Source: Ferrovibrio terrae_B (GTDB lineage Bacteria > Pseudomonadota > Alphaproteobacteria > Ferrovibrionales > Ferrovibrionaceae). Taken from it: a DNA stretch of 30,584 nucleotides. Positions within the stretch are counted from its first letter, which is position 1. The number at the start of each line of letters is the position of its first letter. Of this stretch, positions 8,651-14,982 are shown piece by piece. The notes under the pieces were generated by a model. That model did no database searches, was not told where the DNA came from, and saw nothing but the letters and a program-made list of their open reading frames with translations. Position numbers and translations under genes: made by a program. The stretch covers positions 1 to 30,584 of the forward strand of contig NZ_CALRUC010000048.1 in the NCBI RefSeq assembly GCF_943371255.1, written 5' to 3'.

Positions 8651-8680
8651 TTGACGGATAGATGATAGCAATCATCTAAT
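8651..8680 (+). promoter_or_regulatory. Sigma70-type promoter with embedded TetR-type operator
   Basis: The -35 TTGACG is at 8651-8656 and the -10 TCTAAT at 8675-8680, with an 18-base spacer. The 20-base element TAGATGATAGCAATCATCTA (8659-8678) is a perfect 8-bp inverted repeat around four bases and fills the spacer, running into the -10. Its position predicts simple steric repression of the thiolase promoter by the divergent TetR protein. Confidence 0.8.
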
Positions 8681-8712
8681 TTACTCGGCAAGAGAAAACA
8701 CGGAGAGCCGCC

Positions 8713-9912
8713 ATGTCCGCCCCCTCGTCTGCGCAGGATACGATCGTCATTGCGTCCGCCGTCCGCACCCCGCTCGGCCGCTTCGGCGGGGCGCTGAGCA
8801 GCGTTGCCGGAAACGAACTCGGTGCGGTCGCCATCAAGGCGGCGCTGGAGCGCGCCGGGGTGAAGGGCGAAGAGATCGACGAGGTGCTGATGGGCTGCGT
8901 GCTGCCGGCCGGCCAGGGCCAGGCGCCGGCGCGCCAGGCGGCGCGCAAGGCCGGCCTGCCCGATCATGTCGGCGCCGTCACCATCAACAAGGTCTGCGGC
9001 TCAGGCATGCGCGCCACCATGCTGGCGCATGACATGCTGCTGGCCGGCTCGGCCGATATCATGGTGGCGGGCGGCATGGAGAGCATGTCGGGCGCGCCGT
9101 ATCTGCTGCCGCAGATGCGCTTCGGTCACAAGGCCGGCCATACGAAAGTGCTCGATCACATGATGCTGGATGGGCTGGAGGATGCCTATGAGCGCGACCG
9201 CGCCATGGGCACTTTCGGCGAGCAATGCGCCGAGAAATACGGCTTCACCCGCGCCGAACAGGATGCTTACGCCATCGAGACGCTGACCCGCGCGCGCAAG
9301 GCGGTGGAGAATGGCTGGTTCGACGCCGAGATTGTGCCGGTTACGCCAACCGTGAAGGGTGCCGAGACGGTCAGCCGCGACGAGAATCCCCTGAAAGTAA
9401 ATCCGGAAAAGATTCCGACGCTGAAGGCCGCCTTCAAGGCCAACGGCACCATCACGCCGGCCAGTTCCAGCGCCAATGCTGATGGTGCCGCCGCCCTGGT
9501 GCTGACTCGCGCTTCGCTGGCGAAGCAGCGCGGCCTGCCGGTGGTGGCCACCATCCTGGGCCATGCCGTGCATGCGCAGGACCCGGCCTGGTTCACCACC
9601 GCGCCGATCCCGGCGATCCGCAAACTGCTGGGCAAGGTCGACTGGAGTGTCGATCAGGTCGACCTGTTCGAGATCAACGAGGCTTTCGCGGCCGTGCCGA
9701 TGGCGGCGATGCGCGACCTCAATATCGGCCATGATCGCGTCAATATACTGGGCGGTGCCTGCGCACTCGGTCATCCGATCGGCGCCACCGGGGCCCGCAT
9801 CATTGTCACGCTGCTCAATGCCCTGGAGCGCAGCGGCGGCAGGCGCGGCATCGCCTCGCTCTGCATCGGCGGCGGTGAAGCCACCGCGATGGCCGTTGAG
9901 CGCGCCGCGTGA
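8713..9912 (+). CDS. Acetyl-CoA C-acyltransferase (thiolase II type)
   Basis: This is a thiolase that condenses two acetyl-CoA to acetoacetyl-CoA or, in reverse, cleaves 3-ketoacyl-CoA. It has 399 residues, the normal family length. The catalytic nucleophile is Cys95 in NKVCGSGM. The general-base residues are His354 in ALGHPIGATG and Cys384 in CIGGGEA. The block NEAFA is at 322-326. GGAG lies 8 bases before the ATG. It has its own TetR-controlled promoter, and the formaldehyde genes follow after 104 bases without a clear terminator. A role in butanoate or ketone metabolism or in polyhydroxybutyrate precursor supply is possible. No reductase or CoA-transferase neighbour is present to decide. 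Confidence 0.93.
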   Translation: MSAPSSAQDTIVIASAVRTPLGRFGGALSSVAGNELGAVAIKAALERAGVKGEEIDEVLMGCVLPAGQGQAPARQAARKAGLPDHVGAVTINKVCGSGMRATMLAHDMLLAGSADIMVAGGMESMSGAPYLLPQMRFGHKAGHTKVLDHMMLDGLEDAYERDRAMGTFGEQCAEKYGFTRAEQDAYAIETLTRARKAVENGWFDAEIVPVTPTVKGAETVSRDENPLKVNPEKIPTLKAAFKANGTITPASSSANADGAAALVLTRASLAKQRGLPVVATILGHAVHAQDPAWFTTAPIPAIRKLLGKVDWSVDQVDLFEINEAFAAVPMAAMRDLNIGHDRVNILGGACALGHPIGATGARIIVTLLNALERSGGRRGIASLCIGGGEATAMAVERAA

Positions 9913-10016
9913 TCCGGCAGGAACGCCCGTGTAACCGCAACTTCGTGGTTCAAGGGCTTTCAATTGCGTGACCATGGCCTTTATTGTCCTGCAGCCCATA
10001 TCGCAGGAGATTCGCC

Positions 10017-11129
10017 ATGGACGTGCGCGCCGCTGTTGCTTTCGAGGCCAAAAAGCCGCTCAGCATCGAAACGGTGAAGCTGGAAGGCCCCAAGGCCGGT
10101 GAAGTGCTGGTCGAGATCAAGGCCACCGGCGTCTGCCACACCGATGCCTACACGCTGTCCGGCCTCGATTCCGAGGGCAAGTTCCCCTGCATCCTGGGCC
10201 ACGAAGGTGCCGGGGTGGTGGTCGATATCGGTCCCGGCGTCACCAGTGTGAAGAAGGGCGATCACGTGATCCCGCTCTATACGCCGGAATGCCGCCAGTG
10301 CGACTACTGCCTCAGCCGCAAGACCAATCTCTGCCAGTCGATCCGCATCACGCAAGGTCAGGGCATGATGCCGGATGGCACCAGCCGCTTCAAATGTCGC
10401 GGCGAGACCGTGTGGCATTACATGGGCACCTCCACCTTCGCCAATTACACCGTGCTGCCCGAGATCGCGGTGGCCAAGATTCGCCCGGACGCGCCGTTCG
10501 AGAAGGTCTGCTACATCGGCTGCGGCGTCACCACCGGCATCGGTGCGGTGGTCTATACCGCCAAGGTGCAGGCTGGCGCCAATGTGGTGGTGTTCGGTCT
10601 CGGCGGTATCGGCCTCAATGTGATCCAGGGTGCCCGCATGGTGGGCGCCGATCGCATCATCGGCGTCGACATCAATCCGTCCCGCAAGGCGATGGCCGAG
10701 AAATTCGGCATGACGCATTTCGTCAACCCGAAAGACATGAAGGATGACGAGCTGGTGCCGCATCTGGTTGAACTGACCAAGGGCGGCGCGGATTACAGCT
10801 TCGAATGTATCGGTAATCCGAAGACCATGCGGCAGGCGCTGGAATGCTGCCACAAGGGCTGGGGCGAGAGCATCATCATCGGCGTGGCGCCGTCCGGCGC
10901 GGAGATTTCCACCCGCCCGTTCCAGCTGGTGACCGGCCGCGTCTGGAAGGGTTCGGCCTTCGGTGGCGCGCGCGGGCGCTCGGATGTGCCGCAGATTGTC
11001 GACTGGTACATGGACGGCAAGATCAATATCGACGACCTGATCACCCATGTGATGCCGCTGGACAGGATCAACGACGCCTTCGACCTGATGCATGAGGGCA
11101 AGTCGATCCGGTCAGTGGTCACCTTCTGA
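10017..11129 (+). CDS. frmA: S-(hydroxymethyl)glutathione dehydrogenase (class III alcohol dehydrogenase)
   Basis: The enzyme oxidises S-hydroxymethylglutathione, formed from formaldehyde and glutathione, to S-formylglutathione with NAD+. It is 370 residues from the ATG at 10017, which has CAGGAGA 6 bases upstream; the open frame runs 33 bases further up without a ribosome site. The catalytic zinc ligands visible are Cys40 (GVCHTDAYT), His62-Glu63 (GHEGAG) and Cys169 (YIGCGVTTG). The structural zinc site is Cys92, Cys95, Cys98 and Cys106. The Rossmann nucleotide site is VFGLGGIGLNVIQG. The gene is translationally coupled by a one-base overlap to the formylglutathione hydrolase, which completes the pathway to formate. 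Confidence 0.96.
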   Translation: MDVRAAVAFEAKKPLSIETVKLEGPKAGEVLVEIKATGVCHTDAYTLSGLDSEGKFPCILGHEGAGVVVDIGPGVTSVKKGDHVIPLYTPECRQCDYCLSRKTNLCQSIRITQGQGMMPDGTSRFKCRGETVWHYMGTSTFANYTVLPEIAVAKIRPDAPFEKVCYIGCGVTTGIGAVVYTAKVQAGANVVVFGLGGIGLNVIQGARMVGADRIIGVDINPSRKAMAEKFGMTHFVNPKDMKDDELVPHLVELTKGGADYSFECIGNPKTMRQALECCHKGWGESIIIGVAPSGAEISTRPFQLVTGRVWKGSAFGGARGRSDVPQIVDWYMDGKINIDDLITHVMPLDRINDAFDLMHEGKSIRSVVTF

Positions 11130-11974
11130 TGGAGCGCATCAGGAACTGGGCCTGCTTCGGCGGCCAGCAGCAGGTCTGGCGGCATGCATCGACATCGCTG
11201 GGGTGCGCGATGGAATTTGCCGTCTATCTGCCGCCGCAGGCATCGGAAAAGAACGCAAGACTGCCGGTGCTGTATTATCTCTCGGGCCTCACCTGCACCT
11301 GGGAGAACATGGTGGCGAAGGCCGGTGCACAGCGCTACGCCGCCGAGCATGGCCTCATTCTGATAGCCCCGGATACCAGCCCGCGCGGCGTGAATATCCC
11401 GGGTGAGGACGACGCCTACGATTTCGGCTCTGGCGCCGGCTTCTATGTCGATGCGACGCAGACGCCCTGGGCACGGCACTACCGGATGTATTCATATGTG
11501 ACGCAGGAGTTGCCGGCGCTGATTGCCGAGCATGTCCCGACGGCCGAGATGGCCCGCAGCGGCATTTTCGGCCATTCGATGGGCGGCCATGGCGCGCTGG
11601 TCTGCGCCTTCCGCAATCCGCAGCTCTACAAATCGGTCTCGGCCTTCGCGCCGATTGTGGCGCCGAGCCGGGTGCCCTGGGGCGAGAAGGCCTTCACCGG
11701 TTATCTCGGCGCGGATCGCTCCACCTGGAGCAGCTGGGATGCCACCGCGCTGGCGTCAGTCACCGACTGGCGCAAGCCGGTGCTGATCGACCAGGGCATG
11801 GCCGACGAGTTTCTGGAAAACCAGCTGAAGCCGCAGCTGCTGGCCAATGCCGCCGCCGCCGCCGGCATTCCGCTGACGTTGCGCCTGCAGGCCGGCTACG
11901 ACCACAGCTACTATTTCATCTCAAGCTTCATTGGCGAGCATATCGCCCATCACGCCCAGCAATTGCGGCGTTAA
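11129..11974 (+). CDS. fghA: S-formylglutathione hydrolase
   Basis: This esterase D-type cytoplasmic hydrolase releases formate and glutathione from S-formylglutathione. It has 281 residues, the usual length. The triad is Ser150 in GHSMGG (148-153), Asp226 in DQGMADEF and His259 in GYDHSYYF. The family block YLSGLTCTWEN is at 50-60 and the block SPRGVNIPGEDDAYDFG at 84-100. Its ATG shares the final A of the frmA stop (TGATG), the classic sign of coupled translation. The stop TAA at 11972-11974 overlaps the stop of the converging gene within one TTAA. Confidence 0.96.
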   Translation: MERIRNWACFGGQQQVWRHASTSLGCAMEFAVYLPPQASEKNARLPVLYYLSGLTCTWENMVAKAGAQRYAAEHGLILIAPDTSPRGVNIPGEDDAYDFGSGAGFYVDATQTPWARHYRMYSYVTQELPALIAEHVPTAEMARSGIFGHSMGGHGALVCAFRNPQLYKSVSAFAPIVAPSRVPWGEKAFTGYLGADRSTWSSWDATALASVTDWRKPVLIDQGMADEFLENQLKPQLLANAAAAAGIPLTLRLQAGYDHSYYFISSFIGEHIAHHAQQLRR

Positions 11975-12930
11975 TCCGCCGCATCGCTTCTGAAGCCATA
12001 GGCATCGGCCGGTGCGTTTCTGTCGATGAAATGCAGCAGCATGCTGTGCACGCCATCGTCGGTCATCAGCTTGCGATGGCCGATACCGTCCAGCACGCGG
12101 AACTCGGCGCGCGGCCAGGCGGCGGCATTCTCCTGACTATGCTGCAGCGGCACAGTGCGGTCCTCGCGGCTGTGCAGGATCAGGCCCGGTGCCGCCAACT
12201 GACGCAGCTTGGGCGGCAGGTAGAGCGAGTCCATGGTGCGACCGATCAGCCGTTCGATGGCGGTGAAGACCATGGCGGTTTGTTGCCGGCTCAGTTTGAG
12301 CATCTGCATCATCGCGCCGGCAAACAGGCGCGGGTGGTTGGGCGAGGCGAGGATGGCAAAGCGTTCGGCGCGCAGGCCCATCTCGGTGGCGGCAATCAGC
12401 GTTGCCGTGCCGCCGAGCGAATGGGCGATCACCGCCTTGAAGGGCTGATCGACTGAGACCGCGCCGATGCTTTCGGCTTCGCGGCCGACGGCAGCGACGG
12501 CGGCGGCCAGGATCGGGATGCCGGTGATATCGGCCGGCGAGCGGCCATGACCGGGCAGGTCGAGCGTCAGCACGCGATGGCCGCGCGCCACCAGCTTGTC
12601 GATCAGCGGCGCCCAGCTCAGGTGGTCGTCTTCCCAGCCATGCACCAGCAGGATCGCCGGCGTACCGGCCGTGGTCGGACCAAAGCTCCAGGCGGCAATG
12701 GGGCCATACTGCGTTTCGGCGGCGAAGGCGATTTCCCGGGCCGCATATGGCGCGCGGCCCGCGACGGGTTTGCGCCAGGGCCGCAGGAACATCCGCGCGG
12801 CGCGCTTAGCTGCCCAACCCGGCGCCAGCTGGAAGCCGCTGCGGATCAGGCTGCGCTGAATCAGGAAGTTAATAATAGAATGAACATTCGTGCTTTTATT
12901 GGTGTGCGCTGTAGTCTTGCTGTTAGTCAT
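11971..12930 (-). CDS. Alpha/beta hydrolase, lipase/esterase-like
   Basis: This is a cytoplasmic alpha/beta hydrolase of 319 residues. Visible elements are the oxyanion loop LVHGWEDDHLSW (95-106), DLPGHGRS (124-131), the nucleophile Ser171 in AHSLGG, Asp257 in HSREDRTV and His285 in DGIGHRKLM. The first 20 codons (MTNSKTTAHTNKS and on) are polar and AT-rich compared with the rest, and there is no good Shine-Dalgarno, so the exact start is less sure; a later start would still keep the fold. It is transcribed from its own operator-bearing promoter 46 bases upstream. The chlorite dismutase-like gene lies before it on the same strand. The substrate is unknown. Confidence 0.82.
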   Translation of the reverse strand: MTNSKTTAHTNKSTNVHSIINFLIQRSLIRSGFQLAPGWAAKRAARMFLRPWRKPVAGRAPYAAREIAFAAETQYGPIAAWSFGPTTAGTPAILLVHGWEDDHLSWAPLIDKLVARGHRVLTLDLPGHGRSPADITGIPILAAAVAAVGREAESIGAVSVDQPFKAVIAHSLGGTATLIAATEMGLRAERFAILASPNHPRLFAGAMMQMLKLSRQQTAMVFTAIERLIGRTMDSLYLPPKLRQLAAPGLILHSREDRTVPLQHSQENAAAWPRAEFRVLDGIGHRKLMTDDGVHSMLLHFIDRNAPADAYGFRSDAAD

Positions 12931-12975
12931 GATCGGGCTCGATTTTGCCTGGGAGGGGAAGGTTAGGTTTTATCC

Positions 12976-13003
12976 AGAATATAGCACGATCGTGCTATTT
13001 CAA
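12976..13003 (-). promoter_or_regulatory. Minus-strand promoter with an 18-bp perfect palindromic operator
   Basis: Read on the minus strand, -35 TTGAAA (13003-12998) and -10 TATTCT (12981-12976) are separated by 16 bases. The palindrome ATAGCACGATCGTGCTAT (12981-12998) covers the whole spacer. This is the layout of a site for a dimeric repressor, TetR-like in size. It would govern the alpha/beta hydrolase whose ATG is 46 bases downstream. No regulator gene is adjacent, and its sequence differs from the operator at 8659. Confidence 0.72.
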
Positions 13004-13016
13004 GCCTGAAATGGCA

Positions 13017-13565
13017 TCAACGCTCCCGTTCCAGCCGGATTTCCACCTCGCGGTCGACATAGTCCCATTCCGGACTGGCCCGCAGTTCCGCCAGCAGCGT
13101 ATCGAACCGGGCGGCATGGTCGGGGGCGAACTCGAACCAGGTGAGGAAATCGAACGGCTCGCCCAGATCGCGGGCATGGAACAGCTTGCGCGCCACGGCG
13201 GGCAGATAGGCCATGCCGATGGCGATATGACGCGACTGTTCCTCGATGATGGCCCGGCGTTCATCCTGCGCCAGCAGCCACCACGCTGCAGTCTTGCGGA
13301 TCGGGATCAGGGCCGCGCAGCGCGCTTCCGGCCGCCCCAGACCCGGCTGCACGGCCGCCAGGGCCTTGCGCTCGGCTTCGTTGGTGTAGCGCAGGTTGCT
13401 GGCCACACCGCGCAGCTGCCAGGCCACATCCTCGGCATCGCTCAGCCCGTCGCGCAGCTCCAGATGGCTGGCATGGACCAGCCCGGTGCCGCTGATGGCT
13501 TTTATCGACACAATTTTCCACGGCCCCGTCGGCCCGCCGACGAAGCTGGTAAAGCGCGATTCCAT
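13017..13565 (-). CDS. Chlorite dismutase-like haem protein, short (clade 2) type
   Basis: This is a member of the chlorite dismutase (Cld) superfamily. Known clade 2 Clds are about 180 residues long and convert chlorite to chloride and dioxygen at a haem. The protein here has 182 residues. The family blocks GLGRPEARCAALIPIRK (75-91), WWLLAQDERRAI (95-106), YLPAVARKLFHARD (120-133) and GEPFDFLTWFEF (135-146) are all present. The candidate proximal haem ligand is His113 and the candidate distal Arg is Arg126, 13 residues apart as in characterised short Clds. No signal peptide is seen, so it is cytoplasmic. The Shine-Dalgarno GGGGGAA lies within a GC-rich hairpin. It follows the YbjQ-family gene by 35 bases, probably in one transcript. 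No chlorate or perchlorate reductase gene is nearby, so the physiological role is unclear. Confidence 0.82.
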   Translation of the reverse strand: MESRFTSFVGGPTGPWKIVSIKAISGTGLVHASHLELRDGLSDAEDVAWQLRGVASNLRYTNEAERKALAAVQPGLGRPEARCAALIPIRKTAAWWLLAQDERRAIIEEQSRHIAIGMAYLPAVARKLFHARDLGEPFDFLTWFEFAPDHAARFDTLLAELRASPEWDYVDREVEIRLERER

Positions 13566-13575
13566 TGTTTGGTTC

Positions 13576-13599
13576 CCCCGGCGCGCCGGGGCGCCCGGC
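13576..13599 (-). promoter_or_regulatory. Two alternative hairpins over the ribosome site of the Cld-like gene
   Basis: In the 35-base gap on the minus strand, hairpin A pairs GCCGGG with CCCGGC (13599-13585, loop CGC). Hairpin B pairs CCCCGG with CCGGGG (13591-13576, loop CGCG). They share bases and cannot form together. Hairpin B contains most of the Shine-Dalgarno of the Cld-like gene. Hairpin A starts one base after the ybjQ-family stop codon, so a terminating ribosome could influence which one forms. Confidence 0.5.
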
Positions 13600-13600
13600 G

Positions 13601-13924
13601 TCAGCCCAGTTTTACCGCAGTTCCGCTGGCGGCGACCATCAACATTTGGCGATCCGTGCCGCCGATCTGCTGATAATCCAGATCCATGCCGACCACCGCA
13701 TCGGCGCCGAGCGCCTGGGCTTCCTCCATCATGGATTCCAGCGCCAGGGTCTTGGCCTTGCGCAGTTCCTTTTCATAGGAGCCCGAGCGGCCGCCGAGGA
13801 TATCGGTGATGCCGGCGAAGAAATCGCGGAAGATGTTGGTGCCCATCACGGCCTCACCGGCCACGATGCCGAGATAGGCCGTGATTTTGCGGCCGTCCAC
13901 ACTGTCGGTTGTGGTCAGAATCAT
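13601..13924 (-). CDS. YbjQ/UPF0145 family protein (heavy-metal-binding domain type)
   Basis: This is a 107-residue cytoplasmic protein of the YbjQ (DUF74) family, which forms ring-like oligomers; its biochemical role is not established. The start ATG at 13924 has GGGAG upstream and gives the family N-terminus MILTTTDSVDGRKI. The open frame extends a further 111 bases upstream into the divergent promoter region and is not believed. Visible family features are the N-terminal beta strand with TTT, the central segment GTNIFRDFFAGITDILGGRSGSYEK (28-52) and GADAVVGMDLDYQ (73-85). It is the first gene of the probable ybjQ-cld unit and is divergent from lolA. Confidence 0.9.
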   Translation of the reverse strand: MILTTTDSVDGRKITAYLGIVAGEAVMGTNIFRDFFAGITDILGGRSGSYEKELRKAKTLALESMMEEAQALGADAVVGMDLDYQQIGGTDRQMLMVAASGTAVKLG

Positions 13925-13937
13925 GTGACGCTCCCGT

Positions 13938-13975
13938 TTGATTTCACGGCAGTTTAAGCATGCCGCCTTGATTTC
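13938..13975. repeat. Pair of 8-bp direct repeats in the ybjQ-lolA divergent region
   Basis: TTGATTTC occurs at 13938-13945 and again at 13968-13975, exactly 30 bases apart, about three helical turns. Between them is a small inverted repeat CGGCA (13947-13951)/TGCCG (13961-13965). The location, between two divergent starts, suggests a protein-binding site. Confidence 0.35.
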
Positions 13976-14003
13976 GCCATCTGTCAGGGCTACCGCTGTG
14001 GCC

Positions 14004-14669
14004 ATGACAGACCGCCGCCGCTTCCTGCTCGCCATGGCCGTTGCCGCAACTGCGGCGAAGCTGCCGCTTTCGGTTGCCTATGCCGCCGCCCCGGCCAGTT
14101 CGGCCAAGCTGACGGCGCAGGACCAGGCCGATCTCGCCCGCATTGCCGCCTATTTCAACGAGGTGCGCAGCATGCAGGGCCGTTTCCTGCAGGTCGCCCC
14201 GCAGGGCGAGGCCTCGGAAGGCAAGATCTACATGAGCCGGCCTGGCCGCTTCCGTTTCGAATACGACCCGCCGGTACCGATGCTGATCGTTTCCGACGGT
14301 GCCTATATCATCATGGAAGACCGTGAGCTGAAGACCGTGGAGCGCATTCCGCTCGGCGCCACGCCGCTCGACCTGCTGGTGCGCGACAAGGTGGTGTTCG
14401 ATGACAGTGTCGGCATCGCCAGGGTCGAGCGCGGTGCCGCCATCCTGCGGGTCACACTGTTTGCCCCGGACCGCCCGAAAGAGGGTGCCCTGACGCTGGT
14501 GTTCGGCGACAAGCCGCTCGAATTCGCCGGTTGGACCGTCACCGATGCCCAGGGCAAGGACACGGCTATCACCCTGTCGAAGATCGACTTCAATCCGCAG
14601 ATCAACCCCCGGCTCTACACCTATGGCGACCGGCCGGCGGTGGAGCGCGCCCTGCAGCAGCGCCGGTAA
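14004..14669 (+). CDS. lolA: Outer-membrane lipoprotein carrier LolA homologue with a Tat-type signal
   Basis: LolA carries lipoproteins through the periplasm from LolCDE to the outer membrane. The protein is 221 residues from the ATG at 14004; the open frame further up has no signal sequence at its start. The N-terminus MTDRRRFLLA carries a twin-arginine pattern (Arg4-Arg5-x-Phe7-Leu8), a hydrophobic core to about residue 26 and a probable cleavage near AYA-AAP (after 28). The mature part has the LolA blocks YFNEVRSMQGRF (50-61), SEGKIYMSRPGRFRFEYDPP (71-90) and a C-terminal RLYTYGDRP. There is no clear Shine-Dalgarno. Class A LolA proteins usually use the Sec route, so the Tat-like signal is worth testing. 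Confidence 0.85.
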   Translation: MTDRRRFLLAMAVAATAAKLPLSVAYAAAPASSAKLTAQDQADLARIAAYFNEVRSMQGRFLQVAPQGEASEGKIYMSRPGRFRFEYDPPVPMLIVSDGAYIIMEDRELKTVERIPLGATPLDLLVRDKVVFDDSVGIARVERGAAILRVTLFAPDRPKEGALTLVFGDKPLEFAGWTVTDAQGKDTAITLSKIDFNPQINPRLYTYGDRPAVERALQQRR

Positions 14670-14887
14670 CCCGGTTACCGGTGTAATTCTGGTCCGTTCA
14701 CGGACCCTGTTTCGGACCCCATTCCGGGGACGAGCGCTACCGGCGGTATGGGCGCTTGCCGTAACGTCAGCCCCAAGCCTTGGCGGCCTGGCCGCGGGCC
14801 GGGAATTCCACAGTCCGGAGACCGGCGGGATCGGGCGCAAGTCTGTGAACTTTCGTCCAAAAACCTGAATTTCCGGCGGCGCGGCGG

Positions 14888-14915
14888 TTGCGGCCTTTCC
14901 GAAGGCTGCTATAAC
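14888..14915 (+). promoter_or_regulatory. Candidate promoter of the suc-lpd operon
   Basis: TTGCGG (14888-14893) and TATAAC (14910-14915) are separated by 16 bases. The -10 matches consensus at five of six places; the -35 is weaker. A start near 14922 would give a leader of about 60 bases before sucC. Confidence 0.45.
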
Positions 14916-14939
14916 CTCGGCCCCGAACGGCAATCAGAG

Positions 14940-14971
14940 AAACCGGGGCTTTTCGCACCGGTTTTAAAACC
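14940..14971 (+). promoter_or_regulatory. Leader hairpin before sucC
   Basis: AAACCGG (14940-14946) can pair with CCGGTTT (14958-14964). The 3' arm overlaps a 12-base palindrome GGTTTTAAAACC (14960-14971), so the arms can pair in two ways. The element ends 11 bases before the sucC ATG. Function is inferred from position only. Confidence 0.3.
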
Positions 14972-14982
14972 CGTAGGTCAGC

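Larger units (their letters stand above)
14670..14982 (+). other. Gene-free region between lolA and sucC
   Basis: This 313-base gap has no credible gene. Just after lolA are two hairpins: CCGGTAAC/GTTACCGG (14663-14681, containing the lolA stop) and GGTCCG/CGGACC (14691-14706, loop TTCA, followed by CTGTTTC). The second could be a weak terminator. A second CGGACC at 14713-14718 repeats the 3' arm. The suc promoter and leader occupy the last 100 bases. Confidence 0.5.

Noticed and set aside
8623..8967. Upstream extension of the tetR frame
   Set aside because: It would run through the thiolase promoter and its 5' end. TetR homology begins at the ATG at 8622.
9913..10016. Dyad AACCGC-N6-GTGGTT and weak promoter-like hexamers before frmA
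   Set aside because: The dyad is imperfect and no -35/-10 pair with good spacing could be placed. Not enough to call a regulatory site.
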